Source: Chitinophaga sancti (GTDB lineage: Bacteria > Bacteroidota > Bacteroidia > Chitinophagales > Chitinophagaceae). Taken from it: DNA of 64,000 bases. Position numbers and translations under genes: made by a program. The first letter of the stretch is position 1. Every line of letters starts with the position of its first letter. Location of the stretch: positions 1,798,001-1,862,000 of the forward strand of contig NZ_CP139972.1 in assembly GCF_034424315.1 (NCBI RefSeq), in the 5' to 3' direction. This document shows, piece by piece, positions 1-8,271 of this stretch. A model generated the notes under the pieces. It had not been told where the DNA came from, made no database searches, and saw only the letters and a list, made by a program, of their open reading frames with translations.

Positions 1-1
1 G

Positions 2-790
2 GCTGGTCTGCTGGGTTCCCTTACGGGTTTGGGGGGAGGCGTGGTCCTCATTCCATTACTGACCCTTGTATTTCATGTAGACATCCGCTATGCGGTGGGT
101 GCATCACTGGTGGCCTCTATTGCAAATTCCTCCGGGGCTGCAGCTGCCTATATTAAAGAAGGTATTACCAATGTACGTATTGGTATGTTTCTGGAAATAG
201 CCACGACTACCGGGGCGATTGTCGGTGCTTTGCTGGCGATCTATACACCGACATCGCTGGTGGCGATTCTCTTTGGTGTCGTGCTCCTTTTTAGCGCAGC
301 GATGACGATCCGTAAGAAGAATGAACACGGAGATAATACCAGCAACAGCAAAATGGCCCAAATTCTTAAACTGAACAATTCCTACCCCGTCAATGGTGAA
401 ATGGTGCCTTATAAGGTGCGTGGTGTAGGTGGTGGCTATGCCCTCATGACCCTTGCGGGCATCGTATCCGGCCTGCTGGGTATCGGTTCCGGTGCACTAA
501 AAGTATTGGCGATGGACAACGTGATGCGTATTCCATTTAAGGTATCTACCACTACGAGCAATTTTATGATTGGGGTAACGGCCGCTGCGAGTGCAGTTGT
601 GTATTTACAACGAGGTTATATAGATCCGGGTATTGCCATGCCGGTAGTACTGGGTGTACTGGCAGGTGCCTTTGCTGGTTCCAAACTACTGATGAAAATG
701 GATGTAAAGAAACTGAGGTTGCTGTTTAGTATAGTGATCAGTGCACTGGCCATACAAATGATCTATAATGGTTTAACAGGTAAATTGTAA
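2..790 (+). CDS. TauE/SafE-family permease, 5' end outside window
   Basis: C-terminal ~262 residues of a TauE/SafE (DUF81) integral membrane protein; characterised relatives export sulfite, sulfoacetate or related small anions, but the substrate here cannot be read. The frame is open from base 2, and the TTG at 29 lies inside the conserved first-helix motif GSLTGLGGG, so the true start is upstream of the window. Two Gly-rich half-repeats are visible (GLGGGVVLIPLL, and GLLGIGSGALKV in the middle), as expected for this internally duplicated family, with about seven hydrophobic segments. It ends 5 bases before a DUF1634 gene, its usual genomic partner, so the two are probably cotranscribed and may act together in the inner membrane. 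Confidence 0.85.
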   Translation, partial: AGLLGSLTGLGGGVVLIPLLTLVFHVDIRYAVGASLVASIANSSGAAAAYIKEGITNVRIGMFLEIATTTGAIVGALLAIYTPTSLVAILFGVVLLFSAAMTIRKKNEHGDNTSNSKMAQILKLNNSYPVNGEMVPYKVRGVGGGYALMTLAGIVSGLLGIGSGALKVLAMDNVMRIPFKVSTTTSNFMIGVTAAASAVVYLQRGYIDPGIAMPVVLGVLAGAFAGSKLLMKMDVKKLRLLFSIVISALAIQMIYNGLTGKL

Positions 791-795
791 GCAGG

Positions 796-1194
796 ATGAA
801 ACAGTTATTTTCTAAAGGATTCTGGCAGGAAAGAGATGTGGAGATGTTTATCGGCCAACAGCTTCGTTGGGGTGTGATCACTGCAAGTGTTATTGCTTTT
901 GTGGGTGGTATTATCTATTTAGCGAATCATGGTGGTGATGTACCGGCGTATCATGTATTCAATGGTGCGCCTGAATATGTAAGGCATTTACCTGGCATCT
1001 TTCATGGTGCAGCGCGATTTGATGGCATGGCGATTATACAGTTGGGAGTAGTGGTATTACTGGCTACGCCGATTACGCGTATTGCATTTTCGGTTGTTGC
1101 TTTTGCGATGGAAAAAGACAGGTTGTATGTGGTAATTACCTTGCTGGTATTGAGTATAATTATCTTCAGTATATTCAGCGGACTGGGAGGTTGA
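796..1194 (+). CDS. DUF1634 family membrane protein
   Basis: 132-residue protein with three predicted membrane helices (about residues 27-45, 78-100 and 108-128). It begins MKQLFSKGFWQERDVEMFIG. The short conserved stretch after helix 1, followed by a Gly-rich turn before helix 2 (DGMAIIQLG), matches DUF1634. The function of the family is unknown, but it commonly follows TauE/SafE permease genes, as here (5-base gap), which suggests an accessory subunit or modulator of that exporter. The stop codon lies in the loop of a perfect 8-bp hairpin that may terminate the unit. Confidence 0.75.
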   Translation: MKQLFSKGFWQERDVEMFIGQQLRWGVITASVIAFVGGIIYLANHGGDVPAYHVFNGAPEYVRHLPGIFHGAARFDGMAIIQLGVVVLLATPITRIAFSVVAFAMEKDRLYVVITLLVLSIIIFSIFSGLGG

Positions 1195-1203
1195 TCCTCC
1201 CAG
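1183..1203. terminator. Hairpin between convergent genes
   Basis: Perfect 8-bp stem CTGGGAGG / CCTCCCAG with a 5-base loop, sitting on the 3' end of the DUF1634 gene and 12 bases from the end of the convergent ABC gene. There is no clear U-run, so it could be a weak bidirectional terminator or only an mRNA end stabiliser. Confidence 0.45.
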
Positions 1204-1215
1204 CCCTGCTGCTTA

Positions 1216-2973
1216 TTAACTATTCCTTTCGTGGTGCAGCAGCATGTTCATGGCATGACTGAAAGACCCCGCCCGCACAATTTCTCCTGCATTGATAAAG
1301 AAGATCTCATCTGCATTTTCAATCGTATTCAAACGGTGTGCGATGATGACGCGTGTAGTATGAGACGGTAATTTATGTAAGATCTCTTCCAGTAATTGTT
1401 CTGTTACGGTATCGATATTGGCAGTTGCCTCGTCCAGCACTAATAATTCAGGTTCTCTCAATACTGCTCTCATAAAAGCGATCAGCTGTTTCTGTCCAAG
1501 GCTTAAGCTATCACCGCTACTCAGCACAGGTGTTTCCAGACCTCCGTCAAAACGGGTAAGTAAGGTATCTAATCCGGTAGTACGGATCACTTCCTGCAAT
1601 TGGTCTACTGAATAGTGCTGGTACTTTTTATTCCCATAGATGATATTCTCGTAGATATTGCCACTGAACAAAAAGGGCTCCTGCAGAATGAATCCTATTT
1701 TCTGTGTACGTTCTTCATCTGTAAAACTGCGGATATCCCTGCCGTCCAGTAAGACCTCTCCTCCTGTCGGATCATATAACCTGGCGATGAGTGAGGCGGT
1801 GGTGGTTTTCCCTCCGCCTGTAGGCCCTACCAGTGCGTAGGTCTTCCCTTTCTCCATTTCGAAACTGATGTGGTGCAGGATGTCTTTTCCGTCGGGATAG
1901 TGGAAGTTTACATCATTGAATGCGAGTAATGGTGCCTGCGTTTCTTTTGTTGCTGCAGGTATTACATGCAGGTCTGATTCCATATTAAGGATGTGTGAGA
2001 TCCTATCCCAGCCAGCCATAGCCACCTGGAAATTGGTATACAGGATAGCGAACTGGCGCATGGGGTTATAAAAATAACTGCAGTAAGAGAGGTAACTGAT
2101 AAGCAGACCGATGCTGAACTCATGCTGAGAGATGAGGTAAATACCATATGCTAATACAGCCAATTGTGCGAGGTTGGCACAGAGGCTGAAGATTGGCATA
2201 AAAAAGTTGTTTACCAAACCTGCTGTCACAGCGGTTCTATATTGTTCATTATTAGCGATATCGAAGCGCTTGCGAAAATAATCCCTGCGGTTGAAAGCGA
2301 TAATCACTTTAAAATTGTTCAGGCTTTCCTGGATCTCTGCACTCATGCCACCGGTGCTCTTCAGGTTTTCTGCGTTCTTTCTTTTTACGATCGGACCAGT
2401 GATCCGGGTGATGATCAATAATAATATTGCTGGTGCAATCGCAGCTATACCCAGTGTGAAATGGATGCTGAGCAGGAAGATGGCAGCACCGATCATGGAG
2501 GCAAAACCGCCAATGAACTGAACAAGGGATTGGGCAAAGAACTGATTCAGTTTATCAGTATCATTATTAATACGGGATATAAGATCGCCGGCTTTGTTTT
2601 GGTTAAAGAAAGCAATGGGCAATTTTTGTAGGCGGCTAAATACGTCGTTGCGTAAACGATACAGGATATTTTGCCCCACAGTTCCCATCAGGCTGGTCTG
2701 AAAGTAGCTGGCAGTGAGGGAAACAAGGAATATACCGAAGAGGATGCCTGAAAATAACAGGACACCATGATAGTCTTTGTGTGTAACGTATACATCGATC
2801 GTATGCCCTATTAAGAATGGGATGCACAGGTTCATGGAGGTACTGATCAGGATAGCAAAGAGTGCTCCGAAAAGTGTACTCCGGTCTGGCCGCAGATAAG
2901 GTAAAAAGTTTCTGAGCGCTTTACCGGTTTTTGTTTCCTGGCCGGCAGCCAGTTTATTCAGGTTGTAGCTCAT
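1216..2973 (-). CDS. ABC exporter half-transporter with consensus ATP site
   Basis: About 585 residues: six-helix exporter-type membrane domain (about residues 30-300) followed by a nucleotide-binding domain. Motifs: Walker A GPTGGGKTT, signature LSLGQ (second Gly of LSGGQ replaced by Leu), Walker B LLVLDEATANID with its catalytic Glu, and H-loop IIAHRL. An in-frame extension to 3012 exists, but the ATG at 2973, overlapping the end of the upstream partner by 20 bases, gives the usual N-terminus. The partner gene has a degenerate Walker B and H-loop. The pair therefore looks like a heterodimeric exporter of the TM287/288 or BmrCD kind in the inner membrane, exporting drugs or lipid-like substrates. 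Substrate unknown. Confidence 0.85.
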   Translation of the reverse strand: MSYNLNKLAAGQETKTGKALRNFLPYLRPDRSTLFGALFAILISTSMNLCIPFLIGHTIDVYVTHKDYHGVLLFSGILFGIFLVSLTASYFQTSLMGTVGQNILYRLRNDVFSRLQKLPIAFFNQNKAGDLISRINNDTDKLNQFFAQSLVQFIGGFASMIGAAIFLLSIHFTLGIAAIAPAILLLIITRITGPIVKRKNAENLKSTGGMSAEIQESLNNFKVIIAFNRRDYFRKRFDIANNEQYRTAVTAGLVNNFFMPIFSLCANLAQLAVLAYGIYLISQHEFSIGLLISYLSYCSYFYNPMRQFAILYTNFQVAMAGWDRISHILNMESDLHVIPAATKETQAPLLAFNDVNFHYPDGKDILHHISFEMEKGKTYALVGPTGGGKTTTASLIARLYDPTGGEVLLDGRDIRSFTDEERTQKIGFILQEPFLFSGNIYENIIYGNKKYQHYSVDQLQEVIRTTGLDTLLTRFDGGLETPVLSSGDSLSLGQKQLIAFMRAVLREPELLVLDEATANIDTVTEQLLEEILHKLPSHTTRVIIAHRLNTIENADEIFFINAGEIVRAGSFSHAMNMLLHHERNS

Positions 2974-4711
2974 AGTTGCTGGTGCTGCGTTGAGAGTTAT
3001 AGATCTGCACATATTCAGGACAGGATTGCATCAGTTCATCGTGGGTACCTATGGCGATGACCTCTCCTTCCATCAGCAGGATGATTTGATCAAAGTGCAC
3101 AGCGGAGGCGATCTTTTGTGTCACGGAGATCAGGGTCAGGTCCGGGTAGTTTTGCTGTACATTTTGCAGGATGCGCTGTTCAGTAGAGGTATCTACCCGC
3201 GCGGTAAAGTCATCCAGCAATAGAATACCTGGATTGATGGCGAGAGCTCTGGCCAGCATCAGTCGTTGTTTCTGACCACCTGAAAGGCTGGTACCACGTT
3301 CAGAAACGATGGTTTCCATGCCTTCGGGCAGGGTGCTAATGAAGTCTTTGAGTTCTGCGGTAGAGATGGCTTTCTCCATCAGGTCATCGCTCACCGTTTC
3401 ATTGAACGCGATGTTCTCCTTTAAACTCATATTGAACAGGATACTATCCTGGAATACAAGTCCTATTTGTTGTAATAGATGTTCTTTATCGTATTCGTTC
3501 AGGTCTGTGCTATCGTAGGTGACCTTTCCTTTGTCCGGGTTCAGGAGACCTATAAGCACGTTGAGCAACTGGGTTTTACCGGCGGCTGTAGGACCAATGA
3601 TGGCCGTGCGGGTACCTGCTTTTACACTGAAGGAAATATCTTTCAATACGGGTTTGCCGGCGAGGGTCAGGTGGATATTTTCCATGGCCACGTCACCATC
3701 CAATGTACGTCGAACCGTGCCGGTGTCTACTGAATCAGGAGCATAGAGCACTTCGGCAATACGGGCGTAGGAGGCGGCTGACTGTGCGATGAGGCCACTC
3801 ATAAAACCGATGACGACGATCGGGAAAATGAGGATGGAGACATAGCTGTTATAGGCCGCCAGTTCACCTAAGGACATGGTGCCGGTGATGACGAAATGTC
3901 CGCCCAGGAGCAGGATGGACAGCAGTGACATATTGGCCATGAAGGAAATAACAGGCACGAGGCCGGCGAAGAGGCGCACTACGGACATGCCTAGCGTTTT
4001 AGATTCACCGTTGGGCGAAATAAAACGGTCATATTCGTATTGCTGGGCATTGAGCACACGGATGAGGGCAGCGCCCATCACACTTTCGTTGATGATTTTA
4101 TTGAGGCGGTCTATGACTTCCCTGCTCATTTTGAAGATGGTGCGCACCTTATTTAATACCAGGTAAAAGGCGAGGCCAATGACAGGTATGATGGTGATGA
4201 CGCAGAGGCCCAGTTTCCAGTTCATGACGAGCAGCAGGGTGCTGGCGCCGATGATGATAAAAAGGGAAGAAGACACGGACACAATTCCTTGCGACACGAA
4301 TAGTTTTACTGTGTCAATATCGGTGGTCAGGTTGGTAAGCAGTTTGGAAGGGTTGGCGGCCTGGATGGCGGCGTATTGCTGGCGGGATATTTTGTCGGCC
4401 AGTTTGGTACGTTGTTCACGGGCTACTTTCTCAGAGGTGTAGGTTTGGATAACGCTCTGGAGGTAGGTGAAGACAAAGATCAATACGGTAGCGACAACGA
4501 ATTCGATGATTAGTTTCGACGTATCGAGATGTCCACCGGTGTAGGCATCGATACCTCTGGAGATGAGCCTGGGCAGTACCAGGTTCAGGCCATTACTGAG
4601 CAGGGCCAGGAAGATCAGCAGGGCGACCATTCCTTTGTAGGGCTTCAGGATGGAGGTGATACCAGGAAGTGCCGGTGCTTTATCAGCAGGGGGGCTTGTT
4701 TTTTTCCTCAT
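2954..4711 (-). CDS. ABC exporter half-transporter with degenerate ATP site
   Basis: 585 residues with the same layout as its downstream partner: six membrane helices, then an ATPase domain. Walker A GPTAAGKT and signature LSGGQ are intact, but Walker B reads ILLLDDFTA (catalytic Glu replaced by Asp) and the H-loop His is replaced by Gln (ISVTQKI). In heterodimeric exporters one half carries exactly these changes while the other half carries the altered signature; here the other half has LSLGQ. ATG at 4711 opens the operon. The start is preceded by a ~690-bp gap with no coding gene in this direction except a 15-codon ORF. Confidence 0.85.
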   Translation of the reverse strand: MRKKTSPPADKAPALPGITSILKPYKGMVALLIFLALLSNGLNLVLPRLISRGIDAYTGGHLDTSKLIIEFVVATVLIFVFTYLQSVIQTYTSEKVAREQRTKLADKISRQQYAAIQAANPSKLLTNLTTDIDTVKLFVSQGIVSVSSSLFIIIGASTLLLVMNWKLGLCVITIIPVIGLAFYLVLNKVRTIFKMSREVIDRLNKIINESVMGAALIRVLNAQQYEYDRFISPNGESKTLGMSVVRLFAGLVPVISFMANMSLLSILLLGGHFVITGTMSLGELAAYNSYVSILIFPIVVIGFMSGLIAQSAASYARIAEVLYAPDSVDTGTVRRTLDGDVAMENIHLTLAGKPVLKDISFSVKAGTRTAIIGPTAAGKTQLLNVLIGLLNPDKGKVTYDSTDLNEYDKEHLLQQIGLVFQDSILFNMSLKENIAFNETVSDDLMEKAISTAELKDFISTLPEGMETIVSERGTSLSGGQKQRLMLARALAINPGILLLDDFTARVDTSTEQRILQNVQQNYPDLTLISVTQKIASAVHFDQIILLMEGEVIAIGTHDELMQSCPEYVQIYNSQRSTSNYELQPE

Positions 4712-4985
4712 AGATGTTTGTAATAGTTGTCATGCCGATGTGCATGCGGCAGCGGCTAAATTACGCCAAATTGATAGACGAAGGAGATGTTGAAATATTT
4801 TATAACACTTGATAAAAATTTGGGGGTGGTCAATAAAATTTTGCTCCGGGTGTTTGGATGGAGTTTAGCGCTTCTGTTTTAGAATAGACTTTGGATCAGC
4901 ATGAAAACCTTGGGGGATTTTGCTCATGCATATCGTTTATCGAGTCTGAAAAAAATAAACGCTTCGGTTTATATTTAAAAAAAGT

Positions 4986-5008
4986 GCTCCGGGTGTTTTG
5001 CCCGGAGC
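4986..5008 (-). terminator. Rho-independent terminator of a short minus-strand transcript
   Basis: Perfect 8-bp stem GCTCCGGG / CCCGGAGC with a 7-base loop. Read on the minus strand it is followed by AC and then a run of seven T. It lies ~50 bases past the stop of the 15-codon ORF and ~275 bases upstream of the ABC operon start, so it ends an independent small transcript rather than a known gene. A second, 6-bp GC-rich hairpin (5017-5032, GACGC/GCGTC core) sits between the ORF and this terminator. Confidence 0.65.
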
Positions 5009-5058
5009 TAATATTATGACGCGTCCGCGTCACAGTTATTTTTGATGGAGCAACCCAG

Positions 5059-5106
5059 TTAGGCGATACTAACTGAAGGTTTCCATGAATATACTGTAGA
5101 TGCCAT
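5059..5106 (-). CDS. 15-residue peptide ORF with strong Shine-Dalgarno
   Basis: ATG at 5106 to TAA at 5059 encodes MASTVYSWKPSVSIA. It is preceded 4 bases upstream by AAGGAGGT (5111-5118), a near-perfect Shine-Dalgarno. That is striking because genes in this phylum, including nearly all in this window, use none. Two GC-rich hairpins and a T-run terminator follow, giving the layout of a complete small transcription unit of about 150 bases. No family is recognised. It could be a regulatory or signalling peptide, a leader peptide, or a small RNA whose AGGAGG has another role. Only the sequence layout supports it. Confidence 0.4.
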   Translation of the reverse strand: MASTVYSWKPSVSIA

Positions 5107-5176
5107 GAATACCTCCTTTTCTTTGATGAGTTATGAAGTTACGTATTTTTTACCTTTAAAAAAACACCAACTTTAG

Positions 5177-5403
5177 TGTGATTTTCTACAAAAAAGGCTC
5201 CGTCTTTTCGAGGTAATCTGCTATCGGCACAGTATTGCGCATTGCCACAAAATCCTGAACGGAAGCGCCTACAAGGTTGTGAACTGCTGGCTTTGCCCTG
5301 TAGATTATCTGAGGATCGGGCTTGAATACCTATGTAAAGATACCGGAGTGGATAAGAAGGGCTTTGATGAAGCGATAAAAGTAACAAATGCATCTATGAT
5401 CTA
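5177..5403 (+). pseudogene. Possible gene remnant, no start codon
   Basis: A plus-strand frame of ~74 codons is open from just after a TAG at 5174 to TAG at 5401 and contains no usable early start codon. Its composition is protein-like, with two Cys/His-rich stretches and an acidic-basic end (CKDTGVDKKGFDEAIK). It converges on, and shares its last bases with, the SDR stop codon. No family recognised. It may be a 5'-deleted gene or chance; the opposite-strand frame over the same bases looks less protein-like. Confidence 0.2.
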
Positions 5404-6210
5404 GAAGATCGTATTTGCGGAGACTGCTCTCCATTCTTCAATCTCAGCTTCGATTGACTTCAATTTCTCTGGTACCAGCTCAATGGCATCTTTACCGATC
5501 AGGAAATTCAATGGAGGGTTTTCACTCTTTGTCATTTCAATAATCGCCGCTACGCCTTTTTCAGGATCTCCTGGTTGTTTACCATCCAGGGCGGCATGCC
5601 ATTGAATGCTGTCTTTTACTGACTGGTATTTACTCTCAGTTACACTGAGGTCTGCTCCTAAGAAAGAAGTTCTGAAATAACCAGGTAATACAACAGTGGC
5701 TTTCACGCCAAATTCTTTGATCTCTTCACGGAGACCTTCTGTCAGGCCCACTACGGCAAACTTAGTAGAACAATAGATGGCCCAACCCGGGAAGCCGCCA
5801 AGCATACCGCCTACAGAGGCGATGTTAATGATATGCCCGGAGTGTTGTTCACGTAAATGTGGCATCACCTGCCTGATTACATTTAGTAATCCAAATACAT
5901 TTACGTTATAATTTTCTCGCGCGTCCTGGTCACTGACTTCTTCCAAAGCGCCTACCTGTCCGTAGCCGGCGTTATTTACCACGACGTCAATTTTTCCGAA
6001 TGTACTGATGGTTTTGTCGATGGCAGCTTTTACGCTTTCTTCGTTTGTCAGTGAGACGGTTAAAGGCAGGAAATCATTTCCTGAAAATTCGGCCAGGGAA
6101 GCGGCATCGCGGGAGGTGGCGGCTACTTTATTGCCCTGTGCTAATAACTGTGTTACCAGGATGCGACCAAAACCTTTGGAGGCACCGGTTACAAACCATA
6201 CTTTACTCAT
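5401..6210 (-). CDS. Short-chain dehydrogenase/reductase (classical SDR)
   Basis: 269 residues. Rossmann NAD(P) motif VTGASKGFGR at the N-terminus, NNAGYG at about residue 85, catalytic Ser in INIASVGG and catalytic Tyr/Lys in YCSTK. This is the arrangement of classical SDRs that act on carbonyl/alcohol substrates; the substrate is unknown. The protein is closely similar along its length to the SDR encoded 80 bases upstream (6291-7148), including the C-terminal GDPEK(G/A) segment, so the two are probably a tandem duplication. An AraC regulator precedes both on the same strand, and all three may form one transcription unit. Confidence 0.85.
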   Translation of the reverse strand: MSKVWFVTGASKGFGRILVTQLLAQGNKVAATSRDAASLAEFSGNDFLPLTVSLTNEESVKAAIDKTISTFGKIDVVVNNAGYGQVGALEEVSDQDARENYNVNVFGLLNVIRQVMPHLREQHSGHIINIASVGGMLGGFPGWAIYCSTKFAVVGLTEGLREEIKEFGVKATVVLPGYFRTSFLGADLSVTESKYQSVKDSIQWHAALDGKQPGDPEKGVAAIIEMTKSENPPLNFLIGKDAIELVPEKLKSIEAEIEEWRAVSANTIF

Positions 6211-6290
6211 GAGGTTGATTTATTTAAAAGATGTTGAGGTTTTGAATTTGCCAATTTTTGCTATTTGAAAAGCTAAGGCCATCATTGCAA

Positions 6291-7148
6291 TCAATAATCT
6301 GTTGACTTTGTTAAAGATTCGGTGGCTTTGAAAGCGGCATTCAGTTGTTCCAGTTTATTCAGGCCACGACTGTAAGCATCGCTACCTAATAGGAGATACA
6401 ATGGTGGCTCCGGCATGTTGACAAGTTCAATCATAGCCGCAGCTGCTTTTTCCGGATCACCCTGCTGCGTTCCGTCCATGGTTGCATACTTAGCATGCGA
6501 TGCCCTGATGGCAGTGTAATCAGCAATAGGGTTATCTGTTATCACCAATGAATCTGCCGTGAGGAAACTGGTCCGGAACGCGCCGGGGGCGATTAATGTA
6601 ACATGGATACCAAATTCCTTTACATCCTGCGCCAAAACATCTGTGAGACCAGTGACAGCATATTTTGCAGCAGCATATATTGACCAGCCTGTATTAGCGG
6701 ATATGCCTGCAATGGAAGAGATATTGATGATATGCCCGCTTCTTTGCTTACGCATAAACGGCAATACATGCCTGATAACGTTTAGCGTACCAAATACATT
6801 GATATCAAAGCTGGCACGGGTTTCCGCATCAGAAAGTTCTTCTATGCTTCCGCCGGTGCCGTAGCCGGCATTATTAACAGCAACATCAATGCGCCCAAAC
6901 TTGTCTACGGTAGATTGAATAGCCTGCGCTACGCTTTGATCATTAGCGAGGTCGGCCTGTAATGGGAGGAAGTTTTTGTTATCACTGCCCACAGCTTCGG
7001 TTAATGCCGCAGCATTGCGGGAGGTAGCTGCCACGGCATAGCCGGCGGCAAGCAAATGCTTTACCAGTGTGAGGCCCAGGCCTTTGGAAGCTCCTGTTAT
7101 AAACCAGGTCTTTTTGTTGTCCATATCTTGCTCGTTTTGATAGGACAA
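6291..7148 (-). CDS. Short-chain dehydrogenase/reductase, tandem paralogue
   Basis: 285 residues (277 if the second in-frame ATG at 7124, MDNKKTWFITGASK, is used; that start matches the usual SDR N-terminus better). Rossmann motif ITGASKGLGL, NNAGYGTGG, catalytic Ser in INISSIAG and Tyr/Lys in YAAAKYAVTG. Similar along its length to the SDR 80 bases downstream. The gap to the upstream AraC gene is about 110 bases. Substrate unknown; the pairing with an AraC activator suggests an inducible oxidoreductase pair. Confidence 0.85.
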   Translation of the reverse strand: MSYQNEQDMDNKKTWFITGASKGLGLTLVKHLLAAGYAVAATSRNAAALTEAVGSDNKNFLPLQADLANDQSVAQAIQSTVDKFGRIDVAVNNAGYGTGGSIEELSDAETRASFDINVFGTLNVIRHVLPFMRKQRSGHIINISSIAGISANTGWSIYAAAKYAVTGLTDVLAQDVKEFGIHVTLIAPGAFRTSFLTADSLVITDNPIADYTAIRASHAKYATMDGTQQGDPEKAAAAMIELVNMPEPPLYLLLGSDAYSRGLNKLEQLNAAFKATESLTKSTDY

Positions 7149-7260
7149 AATTAGGTGGTGGAGGAACGCTGCTTATTACAAGGTTCAAACCATTGCTTGC
7201 AAAATTCAAACAAAGGTAATTTAGAGGGGATGTAATGGATGCTGATGCCTATAGGATGCT

Positions 7261-8163
7261 TTATACTACCCGATAAGAAGAAGGCGTACTACTCGTGCGC
7301 TTCTTAAAGAAATTATTAAAATGAGCAGGTTCCTCGAATCCCAGGCTATAACTGATCTCCGAAATATTCCAGTTCGTATGCTTTAGCAAAGCCTTTGCCT
7401 CACCCAGCAGGCGTTCTGCAATATGGTCGGTAGTCGTTTTTCCGGTAGTTTCCCTGATGGCCCTGTTCAAATGGTTCACATGTACTGCCAGTTTATCTGC
7501 AAAATCACGCGCAGAACGCATGGTGAATCGCTGGTGAGGTGTTTCAATGGGGAATTGTCTTTCTAAGAGTTCGGTGAAGATCGCTGTAATGCGGGCATTG
7601 GCATCTGTATGCTGGTACAGCATTTCTGAGGGTTGCATTTTCAGTGCATAATGGATCATCTCTGTTACATAATTGCGCAGCAGGTCGTATTTGAATTTAT
7701 AGTCGGAATTGATTTCTTCCAGCATTTTTTTGAAGATCGCACTTACATATTTATCCTGCGTTTTGTTCAGCATGTAGGCGGGTTTACTGCCGGTGGCAAA
7801 CATGGGCAGTTCATTGATATTGGTTCTCAATGATTCGGTAAAGAAGGATTCTTTGAAAATGCAGAAATAGCCAGACCTGTCATCTTTTAAAGATTCGTAG
7901 GTGTAAGGCACGTTGGGGTTGAAGAACATGAGGGCGGTTCCGTCTGCTTCGATACTTTTGTCAGCGTAGTGATACACGGTACGACCTCTGATCAGGCTGA
8001 TCTTATAGAAATCTCTGCGAGCGTAATGGATGGGTGTAGCGCCCGGGGCGAGTGTGTCTTCTATTCTGAATACGTTAAAATGCCCGATATCCTGTTTCAG
8101 GTTATCAGGCAGCCAATTGAATTTATGCTGGTAGAAGTCTTCGAGAGATTCCCTGTTTGTCAT
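7261..8163 (-). CDS. AraC-family transcriptional regulator
   Basis: 300 residues: N-terminal cupin-like sensing region (about 1-190) and C-terminal double helix-turn-helix (about 205-298). Visible AraC landmarks are ARDFADKLAVHVNHLNRAIR in the first HTH, and ISEISYSLGFEEPAHFNNFF followed by P-x-x-YR in the second. It lies directly upstream of and codirectional with the two SDR genes, which are its most likely targets. Bacteroidota have many such regulators next to SDR genes; the inducer is unknown. Confidence 0.85.
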   Translation of the reverse strand: MTNRESLEDFYQHKFNWLPDNLKQDIGHFNVFRIEDTLAPGATPIHYARRDFYKISLIRGRTVYHYADKSIEADGTALMFFNPNVPYTYESLKDDRSGYFCIFKESFFTESLRTNINELPMFATGSKPAYMLNKTQDKYVSAIFKKMLEEINSDYKFKYDLLRNYVTEMIHYALKMQPSEMLYQHTDANARITAIFTELLERQFPIETPHQRFTMRSARDFADKLAVHVNHLNRAIRETTGKTTTDHIAERLLGEAKALLKHTNWNISEISYSLGFEEPAHFNNFFKKRTSSTPSSYRVV

Positions 8164-8271
8164 GGGGCGAAGTTACGAAATTCAAACAGAAAGGAAATAT
8201 GAAAATGAACCGCCTTACAGGCGATTCATTTTTTACTGTGTATCCCTAAAAATAAAACCCTAGATGCATTT

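Noticed and set aside
5139..5393. 84-codon minus-strand ORF
   Set aside because: Unnatural composition; the plus-strand frame over the same bases is more protein-like and neither is convincing.
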